Source: Promethearchaeota archaeon (GTDB lineage: Archaea; Asgardarchaeota; Lokiarchaeia; Sigyniarchaeales; SOKP01). Taken from it: a stretch of 42,127 nt of DNA. The stretch lies in the NCBI GenBank assembly GCA_019894815.1, contig JAGXNU010000001.1:1-42127 (forward strand). Reading direction: 5' to 3'. Shown in pieces: positions 34,311 to 42,127 of this stretch (its first letter is position 1; every line of letters starts with the position of its first letter). A program made the position numbers and the translations under genes. The notes below the pieces were generated by a model. That model was not told where the DNA came from and ran no database searches. It worked only from the letters and a program-made list of their open reading frames with translations.

Positions 34311-35045
34311 ATGACTTCGATAAAATTAATTGGATTTGACCTTGATGATTGCCTTTTTGATTCAACAGGTTTATCAGAAGGTGCTAGAATTATGGGAATA
34401 GATGCAATGATTGATTTGGGACTAGACATTGATAGAGATGTGGCTATTACTCTCATCCATGAAATTGTAAATGAATATGGTTCAAATTCATCCCAACATT
34501 ATAATTATTTTATTAGAAGACTAAATGAGCTAGATATCCTTTCAATATCTTTGAATAAACAATTTATGTATATCGCTGCGGCAGTTATGGCATATCATAA
34601 AGAAAAAATAGATTCAATTACTCTTTATGATGACGTGGAACCTTGTCTAAAAAAATTAAAAGAAATTGGAATTAAATCCATAATAATTAGTGATGGATTA
34701 CCAATTAAACAATATGAAAAGATTTTAAGATTGAAAATTGACAAACTTGTGGATTCAATTGTTATTTCAGATGAAATAGGAATAAGAAAACCAAACCCAA
34801 AACTTTTCTCTTATTATTTAAAAAAATTTGATGTTAAGGGTGCTGAAACAATTTATGTTGGTGATAATATTCATAAGGATATTGTTCCTGCAAAAAAAAA
34901 TAATATCCATAGTGTTTTCATCCATCGTGGCGGAAAGTATGATACTTTTAATACTGGACTTAAAATAACTGATAATTTAAAACCGGATTATGAAATCTAT
35001 AATCTAAATGAAATTTTTCCTATAATTGAAAGAATTAATAAATAA
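34311..35045 (+). CDS. HAD-superfamily phosphatase (subfamily IA)
   Basis: A 244-residue HAD hydrolase. Motif I FDLDD has the nucleophile D10 and acid D12. Motif II is the IISDG segment. Motif III is the lysine in GIRKPNPKLF, and motif IV is YVGDNIHKDI. The helical cap between motifs I and II resembles that of pyrimidine 5'-nucleotidase-like enzymes, which suggests a nucleotide or sugar phosphate substrate. A nitrilase-family gene follows after 18 bases, so the two may form an operon. Confidence 0.88.
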   Translation: MTSIKLIGFDLDDCLFDSTGLSEGARIMGIDAMIDLGLDIDRDVAITLIHEIVNEYGSNSSQHYNYFIRRLNELDILSISLNKQFMYIAAAVMAYHKEKIDSITLYDDVEPCLKKLKEIGIKSIIISDGLPIKQYEKILRLKIDKLVDSIVISDEIGIRKPNPKLFSYYLKKFDVKGAETIYVGDNIHKDIVPAKKNNIHSVFIHRGGKYDTFNTGLKITDNLKPDYEIYNLNEIFPIIERINK

Positions 35046-35063
35046 TATTTATTCGTATGAAAA

Positions 35064-35882
35064 ATGTTGAAAATTAGTTGTCTCCAACCTGAAGTTCTGC
35101 AAAACCGGACCGATTGTCATAAAGAAATCGAAGATATCTTGAAAATAATAGTTCAAAATCATAATAATTGTGATTTAATTTGTTTGCCAGAGAGATGGCT
35201 TCCCTTTTCTAAAAATATATCGAAAGCGATACAAACTGAAAGAGGAGATGATTATTATTTTATAAAAAATTTAGCGAAAGATTACAATGTAAATATAATT
35301 GCTGGAGCGATCTGGGAAAAAAGAAAAAATTTACATAAACCTTTCATAACCAGTTATTATTTTAATAATCGAGGAGAAGAGATTGGCAGACAAGATAAAA
35401 TTCATTTGTATGCTTATGAGAGAGAAATATTCGATCCTGGCAATGAGTTAGTTATTTTTCAAGAGAATAAATTTTCTTTTGCTATTTTGATTTGTTTTGA
35501 CATTGCATTTTTTGAGACCCCCCGATTAGCAGCTGAAAATGGAGCACAAATCCTCTTTTCTCCTACTCAAATCAGAGAGGAAGGAATGGAGAATTGGGAA
35601 ATTTACTTAAAAGCTAGAGCATTAGAAAATCGAATTCCTATTGTCGCGTGTAATACTCTTGGAAAATTGTTTAAGCGTAAATTTATGGGTAAGAGTAAAA
35701 TTATCTCTTTTAATGAGGGTTATATTAGTCCAGCTCAGCTCAGAGTTATTGAAGGTCCAATTAACTCTAATGGATATGCCTATGATGAATTAGATTTAAA
35801 ATTTACAAATAAACTCAGAAAATTAAGATTAAATCAAGTAATTAAGAAGAATACAATTAAAGTCAGGCTATTACCTTACTAA
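35064..35882 (+). CDS. Carbon-nitrogen hydrolase (nitrilase superfamily)
   Basis: A 272-residue protein with the complete catalytic triad of the family: E43 in CLPERW, K112 in GRQDKIHLY and C144 in LICFDIAFFE. Such enzymes hydrolyse amides such as omega-amides, N-carbamoyl compounds or NAD-linked amides. The substrate is not evident here. It lies 18 bases after the HAD phosphatase gene. Confidence 0.9.
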   Translation: MLKISCLQPEVLQNRTDCHKEIEDILKIIVQNHNNCDLICLPERWLPFSKNISKAIQTERGDDYYFIKNLAKDYNVNIIAGAIWEKRKNLHKPFITSYYFNNRGEEIGRQDKIHLYAYEREIFDPGNELVIFQENKFSFAILICFDIAFFETPRLAAENGAQILFSPTQIREEGMENWEIYLKARALENRIPIVACNTLGKLFKRKFMGKSKIISFNEGYISPAQLRVIEGPINSNGYAYDELDLKFTNKLRKLRLNQVIKKNTIKVRLLPY

Positions 35883-35911
35883 TTTTTTATATTTTATTTT
35901 TACTTCCAATG

Positions 35912-35936
35912 AACCCCCTCCCTCTGCATGGGGGTT
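35912..35936. promoter_or_regulatory. GC-rich inverted repeat overlapping the promoter of the Orc1/Cdc6-like gene
   Basis: AACCCCC (35912-35918) and GGGGGTT (35930-35936) form a perfect 7-bp inverted repeat in otherwise very AT-rich DNA. The right arm runs directly into the TATA box TTTAAATA (35935-35942), so it occupies the BRE position. It may be an operator, possibly for autoregulation, or part of an origin-recognition element. It does not closely match the ORB sequence I know. Confidence 0.5.
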
Positions 35937-35986
35937 TAAATACCTTGATCAAAATTAAATATAAACTACAAAAAAATTGAATAAAA

Positions 35987-37147
35987 ATGATGGCTAAAGC
36001 AAAATCTTATGGAAATTATATAGGACCAAGGGCAATCTTCGATCAAAACTTTATTCCTCCACAAATTTTACACCGACAAAAAGAGGAGCATTCACTTTTT
36101 TCGGTAATGAATGATGCTATCACCGATGATTTTGGTATTAACATTCTTTATCAGGGAATAGACGGTATCGGAAAGAAAGTAATAGTCAATAAAGTCTTTA
36201 ATGATTTACTAAATCAAGATCATTTAACTTCATATAACTATAAAATTAAAGTTGATTGTAAAGAAAAAAAACTCGAAGATCTTATTATTTCACTATTAGG
36301 TGAAATGAATATAGTGTATAATTTTAAATTAGATTTTCAACAAGTCTTAAATTCTAATTTAACAGATTTGTGGAACCTCTTCAAACTTGCTTGTCAAAAA
36401 GTCAACTACAATCTTCTCATAGCTTTCTATAATGTTGAACATTTAAATCCTGAAATTTTTAAGAAATTCCTTCATTTTGGAAAGGAAAAAAACATGGTTT
36501 TAATCTCTACTATCAATAAAGTTCTAAAACCTGCTGCTTATGACTTGCTCGGTTGTTTTGACTTGAAAATTAACCTGAATTATTTTTCTTATAATCAATT
36601 ATGTGAAATTCTCCATCAAAGGATAGCCTTAGCATATACAGTAAATTTAGAAACAGATTTAGTAGAATTCATTACAGATTTAATCTTCGAACATTACGTA
36701 CCCGTACCTGGAAAAGGAGTTGATATCTTAAGAGAATTATATCTCTTATTAAACTCAAAAAAGGATCATAAAGAGGATGGATTATATGAGATCATTCAAA
36801 ATCAATTTGATCCATTACAAATGTCTGACGAATACAGCTTACTAACATATATTTCTGAAGAAAATTTTCTCACAATAATCTTTTTAGATAATTTGTCAAA
36901 TTTCTTTTTAAAAAATACGAGGTATTACATAAGTTCTCAAGAATTAAAAGAATTGTATCAAATATCTTGTGAATCGCTTGATTATGATATTTCTCTGGAA
37001 GAACTTGAAAGTTTAATAAATATGTTTCAAAATATTGGAATTTTAAGCACCTCTAAGAAAAATTTATTCAATAACTCTCGCTATTTCATAATAATTCCCC
37101 CAAAACAGCTGAAAGCAATCGTGGATGCCTTATTTACTAAATTTTAA
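35987..37147 (+). CDS. Orc1/Cdc6-like protein with degenerate ATPase motifs
   Basis: A 386-residue protein with the layout of archaeal Orc1/Cdc6 initiators. The typical opening (IFDQNFIPPQILHRQKEE) is followed by a nucleotide-binding-like loop and a C-terminal region compatible with a winged helix (residues about 300-386). The Walker A equivalent is G57-IDGIG-K63-K64, so the usual Thr/Ser after the lysine is Lys. The Walker B equivalent near residues 143-152 (LLIAFYNVEHL) lacks the Asp-Glu pair. ATP hydrolysis is therefore unlikely. It may be a DNA-binding or regulatory paralogue of a true initiator elsewhere. It sits just upstream of smc. Confidence 0.75.
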   Translation: MMAKAKSYGNYIGPRAIFDQNFIPPQILHRQKEEHSLFSVMNDAITDDFGINILYQGIDGIGKKVIVNKVFNDLLNQDHLTSYNYKIKVDCKEKKLEDLIISLLGEMNIVYNFKLDFQQVLNSNLTDLWNLFKLACQKVNYNLLIAFYNVEHLNPEIFKKFLHFGKEKNMVLISTINKVLKPAAYDLLGCFDLKINLNYFSYNQLCEILHQRIALAYTVNLETDLVEFITDLIFEHYVPVPGKGVDILRELYLLLNSKKDHKEDGLYEIIQNQFDPLQMSDEYSLLTYISEENFLTIIFLDNLSNFFLKNTRYYISSQELKELYQISCESLDYDISLEELESLINMFQNIGILSTSKKNLFNNSRYFIIIPPKQLKAIVDALFTKF

Positions 37148-37262
37148 TTTTTTTTTTCCCTATTTTTAATAATTCTATATAACACAATTTTAACTTTTTG
37201 GTTGTAATGTATATATATATAGATGGAATTACTCATTATTTTAAGAAAGAGTTAATTTATGA

Positions 37263-37266
37263 GGAG
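37263..37266 (+). promoter_or_regulatory. Ribosome binding site deciding a TTG start for smc
   Basis: GGAG lies eight bases before TTG at 37275. No in-frame ATG precedes the conserved SMC start, so TTG is the likely start. A TATATATATA stretch near 37210-37220 is the probable promoter. Confidence 0.6.
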
Positions 37267-37274
37267 ATTGTTCT

Positions 37275-40200
37275 TTGACCTATATTAAAAAAATTTCAAT
37301 GACAGGCTTTAAATCTTTTGGTGAAAGAACAGTAACCATTAGACTTTCAAGCGGATTCACGTGTATTGTGGGTCCAAATGGTGCGGGTAAATCTAATATA
37401 ATCGATGCATTATGTTTTGCTCTTGGACGATTAAGCAAGAAAACAATGAGAGCTAAAAATTTAGAAGATTTAATTTTTGCGGGGTCTAGAGGGAAAAATC
37501 CTTCGCAAAGAGCTTCTGTAACCTTATATTTTGATAATTCCGATAATATCTTTCCAGGAGGCGGTGACACGTTTGACATAACTCGAACAATTAAAAAGGG
37601 TGGCGGAGGAGGCTATAAAATGAATCAAAAGAAAGTCACACGGCAACAAATCCTTAACGCCCTCGCAGCAGCTAATATCGATCCAGACGGAAGTAATCAG
37701 TTTGTACTCCAAGGTAAGATTGTAGAATTAACTCATATGAATACTGAAGATCGACGGTTGTTTATCGAAGAACTCGTTGGACTGCAAAAGTATGATGAGA
37801 TGAAAGATTCTACAATGAAAGAACTAGAAAAAGCTGAAAGAGATCTAGGTCAATTTGAAGCAATTTTTAAAGAAGTATCCGCACAACTGAAAAAAGTAGA
37901 GAAAGAAAAGAACGACGCTCTTACCTGGAAGGAATTTGATGAAAAAATCAAGTTATATAATGCTCAGCTCATTGCGTTAAAAATATCAAAATTACGTGAA
38001 GAAGAGGCTCAATTAGAATTAAAGATAGAAGAAACCAATAAAATCATTGAGGAAGTCAATGAAAAAATTATAATACAAGAGGACGTTTTAAAACAGGAAT
38101 CTCTTGTAATGGACAATATTCAAAAAACCATTATTGAGAAAGAAAATGAAAGAGAAGCAATGAATGAAGCAATTACTCAATTAAAAACTAAATTATCTTC
38201 AAATCAAACTTCTCTAGACATTGCACAAAAGTCCATAGAGAAATTACATCAAGAAATTAAAACATTAGAAAATAAGCAAATGGAGTTGCAAGAAGGTCAG
38301 ACTTTTGATTCATTAATCGAAGAAGCATCTGCTGAAATTTTAGAAAAGGAAAACAATATTGAAGATTTAAAGAAAGAGATCGAAGAAAAACAGCAAAGTC
38401 AAGCAGAATTTGATGGAAAGATAAAGGATAAAAATGAGGAAAAATCCTCTCATGAAGCTGAAATTTCAAAAATTAAACAAAAAATCTCTTCAAACAATAC
38501 TCAAATAACTCTGCTTAAGGAAACCATACAGAAAAACAAGGATAAAAAAGAAAAATTAGTATCAGAACTAAATCGCATTAAAGGAGACGCTGAAAATATA
38601 GATGATGCGATGAAATTAATAAAAAAGCAAGAGACTGAAATAAGAAGTAATATCAATGGAATGAGAGCTAAAATAAATGAGGAAAAAAATAAGCAAATAG
38701 ATTTAGAGAGTCAAATCACTCAAATTCAAGAAGAAAAAAACAAATTAAATACGAAACTAGCTGAAATGCAATCTTTCCTCTCCTCCGTGAACACTGAAAT
38801 TAAAATGAATATGGATAGAATTGAGAAATTAAACTCACAAAAAGTTTCTGTTGAAAAGAAGATCCAAGAACTAAGTAAAGGGAAGGATTCTGAAGAAGCT
38901 CTAAAAGAGTTATTAAAAGAAAAAGATTCTATACTAAAAGATTTAACTGAGTTAAAAGCGAAAGCAAAAGAGCAAGATTCTACTTTCAGAAAGAATGAGC
39001 AAGATTTAGAATTAATGGTCATGAAGCAAAACTCTATTGAGTCCAAGATTTTTGATAATAAGGCAAAAATTGAAAATTTAAACACCCGATTAAAAATAAA
39101 TAATAAAGAACTCACTAGCCTAGAGCGAGAAAAACGGGATATTGAGCTAAAAGTCTCCTCACTTGATGCTAATCTAACTAAAAGTGATAAAGAACTTGAA
39201 AATTATAATATAAAGAAAGAAAATGTTCAAAGAAGGATAGGAGAACTAAGTAAAGAAAAAGAAATTCTTCTGAAAAAGATTGTGATCACAGAAAAAGAAT
39301 ATGAAAGCAACACTGAAGATATCTCAGGAATTCTCCAAATTTTAAGCATGCTAACCCAAAATATTAACATCTCAGTGGAATCAATAAAAAGCAATATACA
39401 ACAATCAAGTGCAGAGGCTATTGATACATCAGCCGAAGATTTTAGAAAATTCGTTTTGGATATTATTGATATCATAAAGACTATGGATTATCTTGAAGAT
39501 GAAGGGGAAAAGGAGTCTAAAGCTACATCCACTACACTCCATTCAATTCTTCAAACACTTAATTTATTCACCAATAATGTTGATTTAACCATTGATCAAC
39601 TAATTAGTAGGGTAAAAGAATCCGCCGATGTTGAAATACAACAATCTACCTCAACTATTGATACACTCATCCAAGATTTAATGGAAATCCTTGAAAACGT
39701 CCATTTATCTTTGAGAAAACTCACGATGTCAAAAAGTCAAGAATTATATAAGCAATTAGAAGAAATTTCTGAAAACATTAATGTTCAGACGGATGATTTA
39801 AACGAGATTGAGATGAAAGTCACAGAATTAACTATTCAAAATAAACACGATTCCGAATCAAATGCAATTTCTCGTCAAAGATTAGAAGTGGTTAATAAAC
39901 GCATACAAGAATTAAATGATAATTTAAATGGATTTAACGAGGAAATTAAACAAAGAACTGAACAGATTAATAAAAAACAAGAAGATAATTTGAAGGAATC
40001 AATAAATTCTTTAAAAACTTCCCGAGAGAGTTATTGGGAAAAAAATGCGATTTTACAATCTGAGATCGAGGAAAAACAAAAAGAATTAGATGATCTTAAA
40101 AATAAATTGCAGGAACTTAAGGGAATCGAAAATCTGATTGATTCAATGATGGAAATCGAAAAAAATGTGCTAGACTTAAATACTAAAAACGCAGAAAAGA

Positions 40201-41726
40201 AAGATGTAATATTAAATACTGAAAAAGGAATTGCAGCAAAACAAGAAGAAAGAAAAGCTTTCGATTCAAATATGGAGCAATTCACAAAATCTAAAGATAA
40301 ATTTTGGGAGAATACTGAAGAACTTAATGCCCAAATTGATGAAGAAAATAAAAAACTCGAAGAAACAATCGATAGACTGAGATCTTTGGAAAATATTATG
40401 ATGATCATCAATTCTATTGAAGAACTGACTAAAGAAAATGAAGATTCTGAAAATACCATCAAAAATTGCTTAGCAACCATTGAAGAAGCTAATACTGGAG
40501 TCGAAGCTATTCAAAAAATCGTCGATAAAATACAACAGGAAATTAACGCATTTAGAGAAGAAAAAACCAAAGAACTTGAGGTACAAAAGAAAGCTCAAAC
40601 CTCACTTAACATACTTAACAAGGATCTACAAAAAACCCAAAAGAAATTAAATGAACTTAATAAAAATAAAGAACGCGAACAACAAATTGTAATTGTTAAC
40701 CAAGATATCGAAGATACTGAAAAACAAGTCCAAAGTACTTTAAGCGAGATTGAGGGAATCAATAAGGACCTCGAAAGTGAAAATAAAAAGAAAATCCTAA
40801 AACAGCAAGACTTAGATGCACACATCAAAGAAAAAGATGAATCATGGAAAAAACAAAAAGGATACCAAAAAGCATTGAATGAACTCAAATCTGATCTATC
40901 AATGGAACGGTCTAAATTAAACAATTTTGAATCTAAAAAAATCATAACTACTGATCAAATTGAAACGTTCTATCATAGATCTAAAGATTATGGTGCTTTG
41001 CCACCAGTTACAGACGAACTCTCCGAAGCGGGACTCCAATCGGATATAATGGAAACTAACAAGAAAAAACAAGTGCTTGAACCTGTCAACTTAAAGGCTA
41101 TCGAACAATATGACACAGTAAAAGAACGTTTTGATGAAATTGATATGAGGAGACAGACTATTCAGCGCGAGCGCAAGTCAATTCTAGATGCGATTGATAA
41201 GATTGAACTCGAAAAGACACGAACCTTCATGAAAGCATACCATGAGATCAACCGTGAATTCAGCCGGATATTCCAACAACTTAGCCCTGGCGGATCATCT
41301 AAGATGATATTAGATCGGCCTGACAACCCTTTTGAAGGAGGTGTGTCCATCGAAGCTCGACCACGAGGTAAAAAAATCAGCAGCCTTGAAATTCTCAGTG
41401 GAGGTGAAAAAACACTTGTCGCACTCGCATTCATATTTGCAGTGCAAGAATTTTACCCTGCACCATTTTACGTATTGGATGAGATTGATGCGGCTCTTGA
41501 TGGTCCTAATGTCCATCGCGTCTCAACAGTCATAAAGGAGTTTGCAAGTCAAGCTCAATTCATGGTCATCAGTCATAGAGAAGAAAATATTGTCAATGCT
41601 GATCGCATTTATGGCGTATCCATGCAACAATCAGGGATCACTGATATATTCAATGTAGATTTGGAAGAGGAGGCAAAACGCATCCTTGAACTTCCAGATT
41701 TTCCTAAAGAGGTAATAGATAACTAA
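37275..41726 (+). CDS. smc: SMC chromosome-organising ATPase with long arms and no recognisable hinge
   Basis: A 1483-residue protein, longer than the roughly 1180 usual for archaeal SMC. The N-terminal head has Walker A GPNGAGKS (33-40) and QGKIVELTHM. The C-terminal head has LSGGEK (1374-1379) and Walker B with D1402-E1403, so the ATPase is complete. The arms are coiled coil. At the centre, where a hinge with conserved glycines is expected, there are instead two similar helical segments starting ILQILSMLTQN (I686) and ILQTLNLFTNN (I758), 72 residues apart. The returning arm contains an apparent 90-residue repeat with W921 (SYWEK), W1011 (KFWEN) and a further Trp at 1191. A kleisin and zinc-ribbon gene lie at the other end of the window and a paralogous zinc ribbon directly follows. 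Confidence 0.93.
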   Translation: MTYIKKISMTGFKSFGERTVTIRLSSGFTCIVGPNGAGKSNIIDALCFALGRLSKKTMRAKNLEDLIFAGSRGKNPSQRASVTLYFDNSDNIFPGGGDTFDITRTIKKGGGGGYKMNQKKVTRQQILNALAAANIDPDGSNQFVLQGKIVELTHMNTEDRRLFIEELVGLQKYDEMKDSTMKELEKAERDLGQFEAIFKEVSAQLKKVEKEKNDALTWKEFDEKIKLYNAQLIALKISKLREEEAQLELKIEETNKIIEEVNEKIIIQEDVLKQESLVMDNIQKTIIEKENEREAMNEAITQLKTKLSSNQTSLDIAQKSIEKLHQEIKTLENKQMELQEGQTFDSLIEEASAEILEKENNIEDLKKEIEEKQQSQAEFDGKIKDKNEEKSSHEAEISKIKQKISSNNTQITLLKETIQKNKDKKEKLVSELNRIKGDAENIDDAMKLIKKQETEIRSNINGMRAKINEEKNKQIDLESQITQIQEEKNKLNTKLAEMQSFLSSVNTEIKMNMDRIEKLNSQKVSVEKKIQELSKGKDSEEALKELLKEKDSILKDLTELKAKAKEQDSTFRKNEQDLELMVMKQNSIESKIFDNKAKIENLNTRLKINNKELTSLEREKRDIELKVSSLDANLTKSDKELENYNIKKENVQRRIGELSKEKEILLKKIVITEKEYESNTEDISGILQILSMLTQNINISVESIKSNIQQSSAEAIDTSAEDFRKFVLDIIDIIKTMDYLEDEGEKESKATSTTLHSILQTLNLFTNNVDLTIDQLISRVKESADVEIQQSTSTIDTLIQDLMEILENVHLSLRKLTMSKSQELYKQLEEISENINVQTDDLNEIEMKVTELTIQNKHDSESNAISRQRLEVVNKRIQELNDNLNGFNEEIKQRTEQINKKQEDNLKESINSLKTSRESYWEKNAILQSEIEEKQKELDDLKNKLQELKGIENLIDSMMEIEKNVLDLNTKNAEKKDVILNTEKGIAAKQEERKAFDSNMEQFTKSKDKFWENTEELNAQIDEENKKLEETIDRLRSLENIMMIINSIEELTKENEDSENTIKNCLATIEEANTGVEAIQKIVDKIQQEINAFREEKTKELEVQKKAQTSLNILNKDLQKTQKKLNELNKNKEREQQIVIVNQDIEDTEKQVQSTLSEIEGINKDLESENKKKILKQQDLDAHIKEKDESWKKQKGYQKALNELKSDLSMERSKLNNFESKKIITTDQIETFYHRSKDYGALPPVTDELSEAGLQSDIMETNKKKQVLEPVNLKAIEQYDTVKERFDEIDMRRQTIQRERKSILDAIDKIELEKTRTFMKAYHEINREFSRIFQQLSPGGSSKMILDRPDNPFEGGVSIEARPRGKKISSLEILSGGEKTLVALAFIFAVQEFYPAPFYVLDEIDAALDGPNVHRVSTVIKEFASQAQFMVISHREENIVNADRIYGVSMQQSGITDIFNVDLEEEAKRILELPDFPKEVIDN

Positions 41727-41844
41727 CAATACCTATTTCTTTACTAAACTGAACTATTATTAATACACGGTTTTTTACATTATTTCAATATTACATTAGT
41801 TTAAATAGTCCCTTTAAGAAGGATCTAAAAGAGATGTTTAAATA

Positions 41845-42066
41845 ATGAATGATATCAGTAAAAGTATTCTTCATTGTCCTCGATGTAAAGGATTTAAGGT
41901 CTGGGAACTTGACTCAAATATTTATTGCCCATATTGTGAACTCACATTTAATAAGACTGTTTTAAAATGTTTGAGTGATGATCTCATCTTAGCTATTGAG
42001 GAATTGGAAGGAATTCTCCGCCCTTTTGAAGAAAATGGATTTGATCTTAAACTACTCATGGGATGA
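41845..42066 (+). CDS. Small zinc-ribbon protein, paralogue of the one beside scpA
   Basis: A 73-residue protein with a zinc ribbon (CPRC at residues 11-14, CPYC near 28-31) followed by ELTFNKTVLKCLSDDLIL and an acidic helical end. It shares this whole layout with the zinc-ribbon protein encoded beside the scpA-like gene. It has its own TATA box (TTTAAATA near 41801-41808) and lies 118 bases after smc. The function is unknown; association with SMC-kleisin is suggested by position only. Confidence 0.8.
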   Translation: MNDISKSILHCPRCKGFKVWELDSNIYCPYCELTFNKTVLKCLSDDLILAIEELEGILRPFEENGFDLKLLMG

Positions 42067-42127
42067 TTTTTGTCTTCCTTACTATCTTTAATTCTTATTG
42101 ACCAACTATTATTTTATAGAATTAGAG

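Noticed and set aside
35900..35945. Canonical archaeal origin recognition box
   Set aside because: CTTCCA and the C5/G5 arms resemble parts of ORB, but the order and spacing do not match; kept only as an inverted repeat of unknown role.
38257..41434. Ser- and Phe-rich minus-strand ORFs opposite smc
   Set aside because: Coiled-coil codons (GAA, AAA, TCT) read in reverse give Phe/Ser/Leu-rich open frames. No independent support.

Overview
The window is strongly AT-rich archaeal DNA. It carries archaeal-type information genes: a C/D-box sRNA candidate, Fap7, archaeosine tRNA-guanine transglycosylase, Trm5, RNase P proteins Rpp30 and Pop5, ribosomal protein L15e, and an Rqc2/NEMF homologue. Promoters are of the TTTAAATA type, genes often have GGAGG/GGTGA ribosome binding sites, and transcripts end in T-runs. 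A stand-alone Roadblock/LC7 protein, a probable longin-like protein and several very long orphan proteins point to an Asgard archaeon, probably Lokiarchaeia-like. That placement is an inference from gene content. No insertion sequence, CRISPR array or prophage was seen.

Layout. 1-1390: a kleisin (ScpA-like) gene with an N-terminal SAP-like domain runs off the left edge, with a small zinc-ribbon gene upstream of it. 1391-4945: a 1184-residue orphan protein. 5051-5680: three consecutive mini-genes of 39 codons, each with its own TATA box, strong ribosome binding site and T-run terminator. Each encodes a signal peptide followed by a ten-residue tail ending in GGP. This is the most striking candidate for an undescribed system in the window. 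5845-9966: tRNA-Ile(GAU), a translation/tRNA-modification cluster (fap7, tgtA, DUF371, trm5) and tRNA-Arg(UCU). 10124-11114: a PD-(D/E)XK nuclease-like gene and a small membrane protein. 11188-16562: a translationally coupled pair of large orphan proteins (803 and 767 residues), divergent from a Roadblock gene. 16669-16766: a candidate structured RNA. 16891-20024: trpB2, a polyprenol-kinase/CTP-transferase-like membrane protein and an orphan pyrI.

20027-24541: a small membrane protein, the Rqc2/NEMF gene, and a minus-strand operon (surface CBM9-like protein, membrane protein, glycerophosphodiester phosphodiesterase). 24840-26811: an RNase P operon (rpp30, pop5, two unrecognised genes). 26927-31353: a plus-strand metabolic group (homocysteine-biosynthesis DUF39-ferredoxin, VOC protein, ThDP enzyme, SDR). 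31415-34148: L15e, a DUF2095-like gene, a C/D-box sRNA, and a winged-helix/longin-like gene pair. 34311-35882: a HAD phosphatase and a nitrilase-family amidohydrolase.

35987-42066: an Orc1/Cdc6-like protein with damaged ATPase motifs, a 1483-residue SMC protein without a recognisable hinge, and a second zinc-ribbon gene paralogous to the one beside scpA. The two halves of a condensin-like complex, SMC and kleisin, therefore sit at opposite ends of the window. Each lies next to a copy of the same small zinc-ribbon family, which suggests these zinc ribbons are linked to chromosome organisation.
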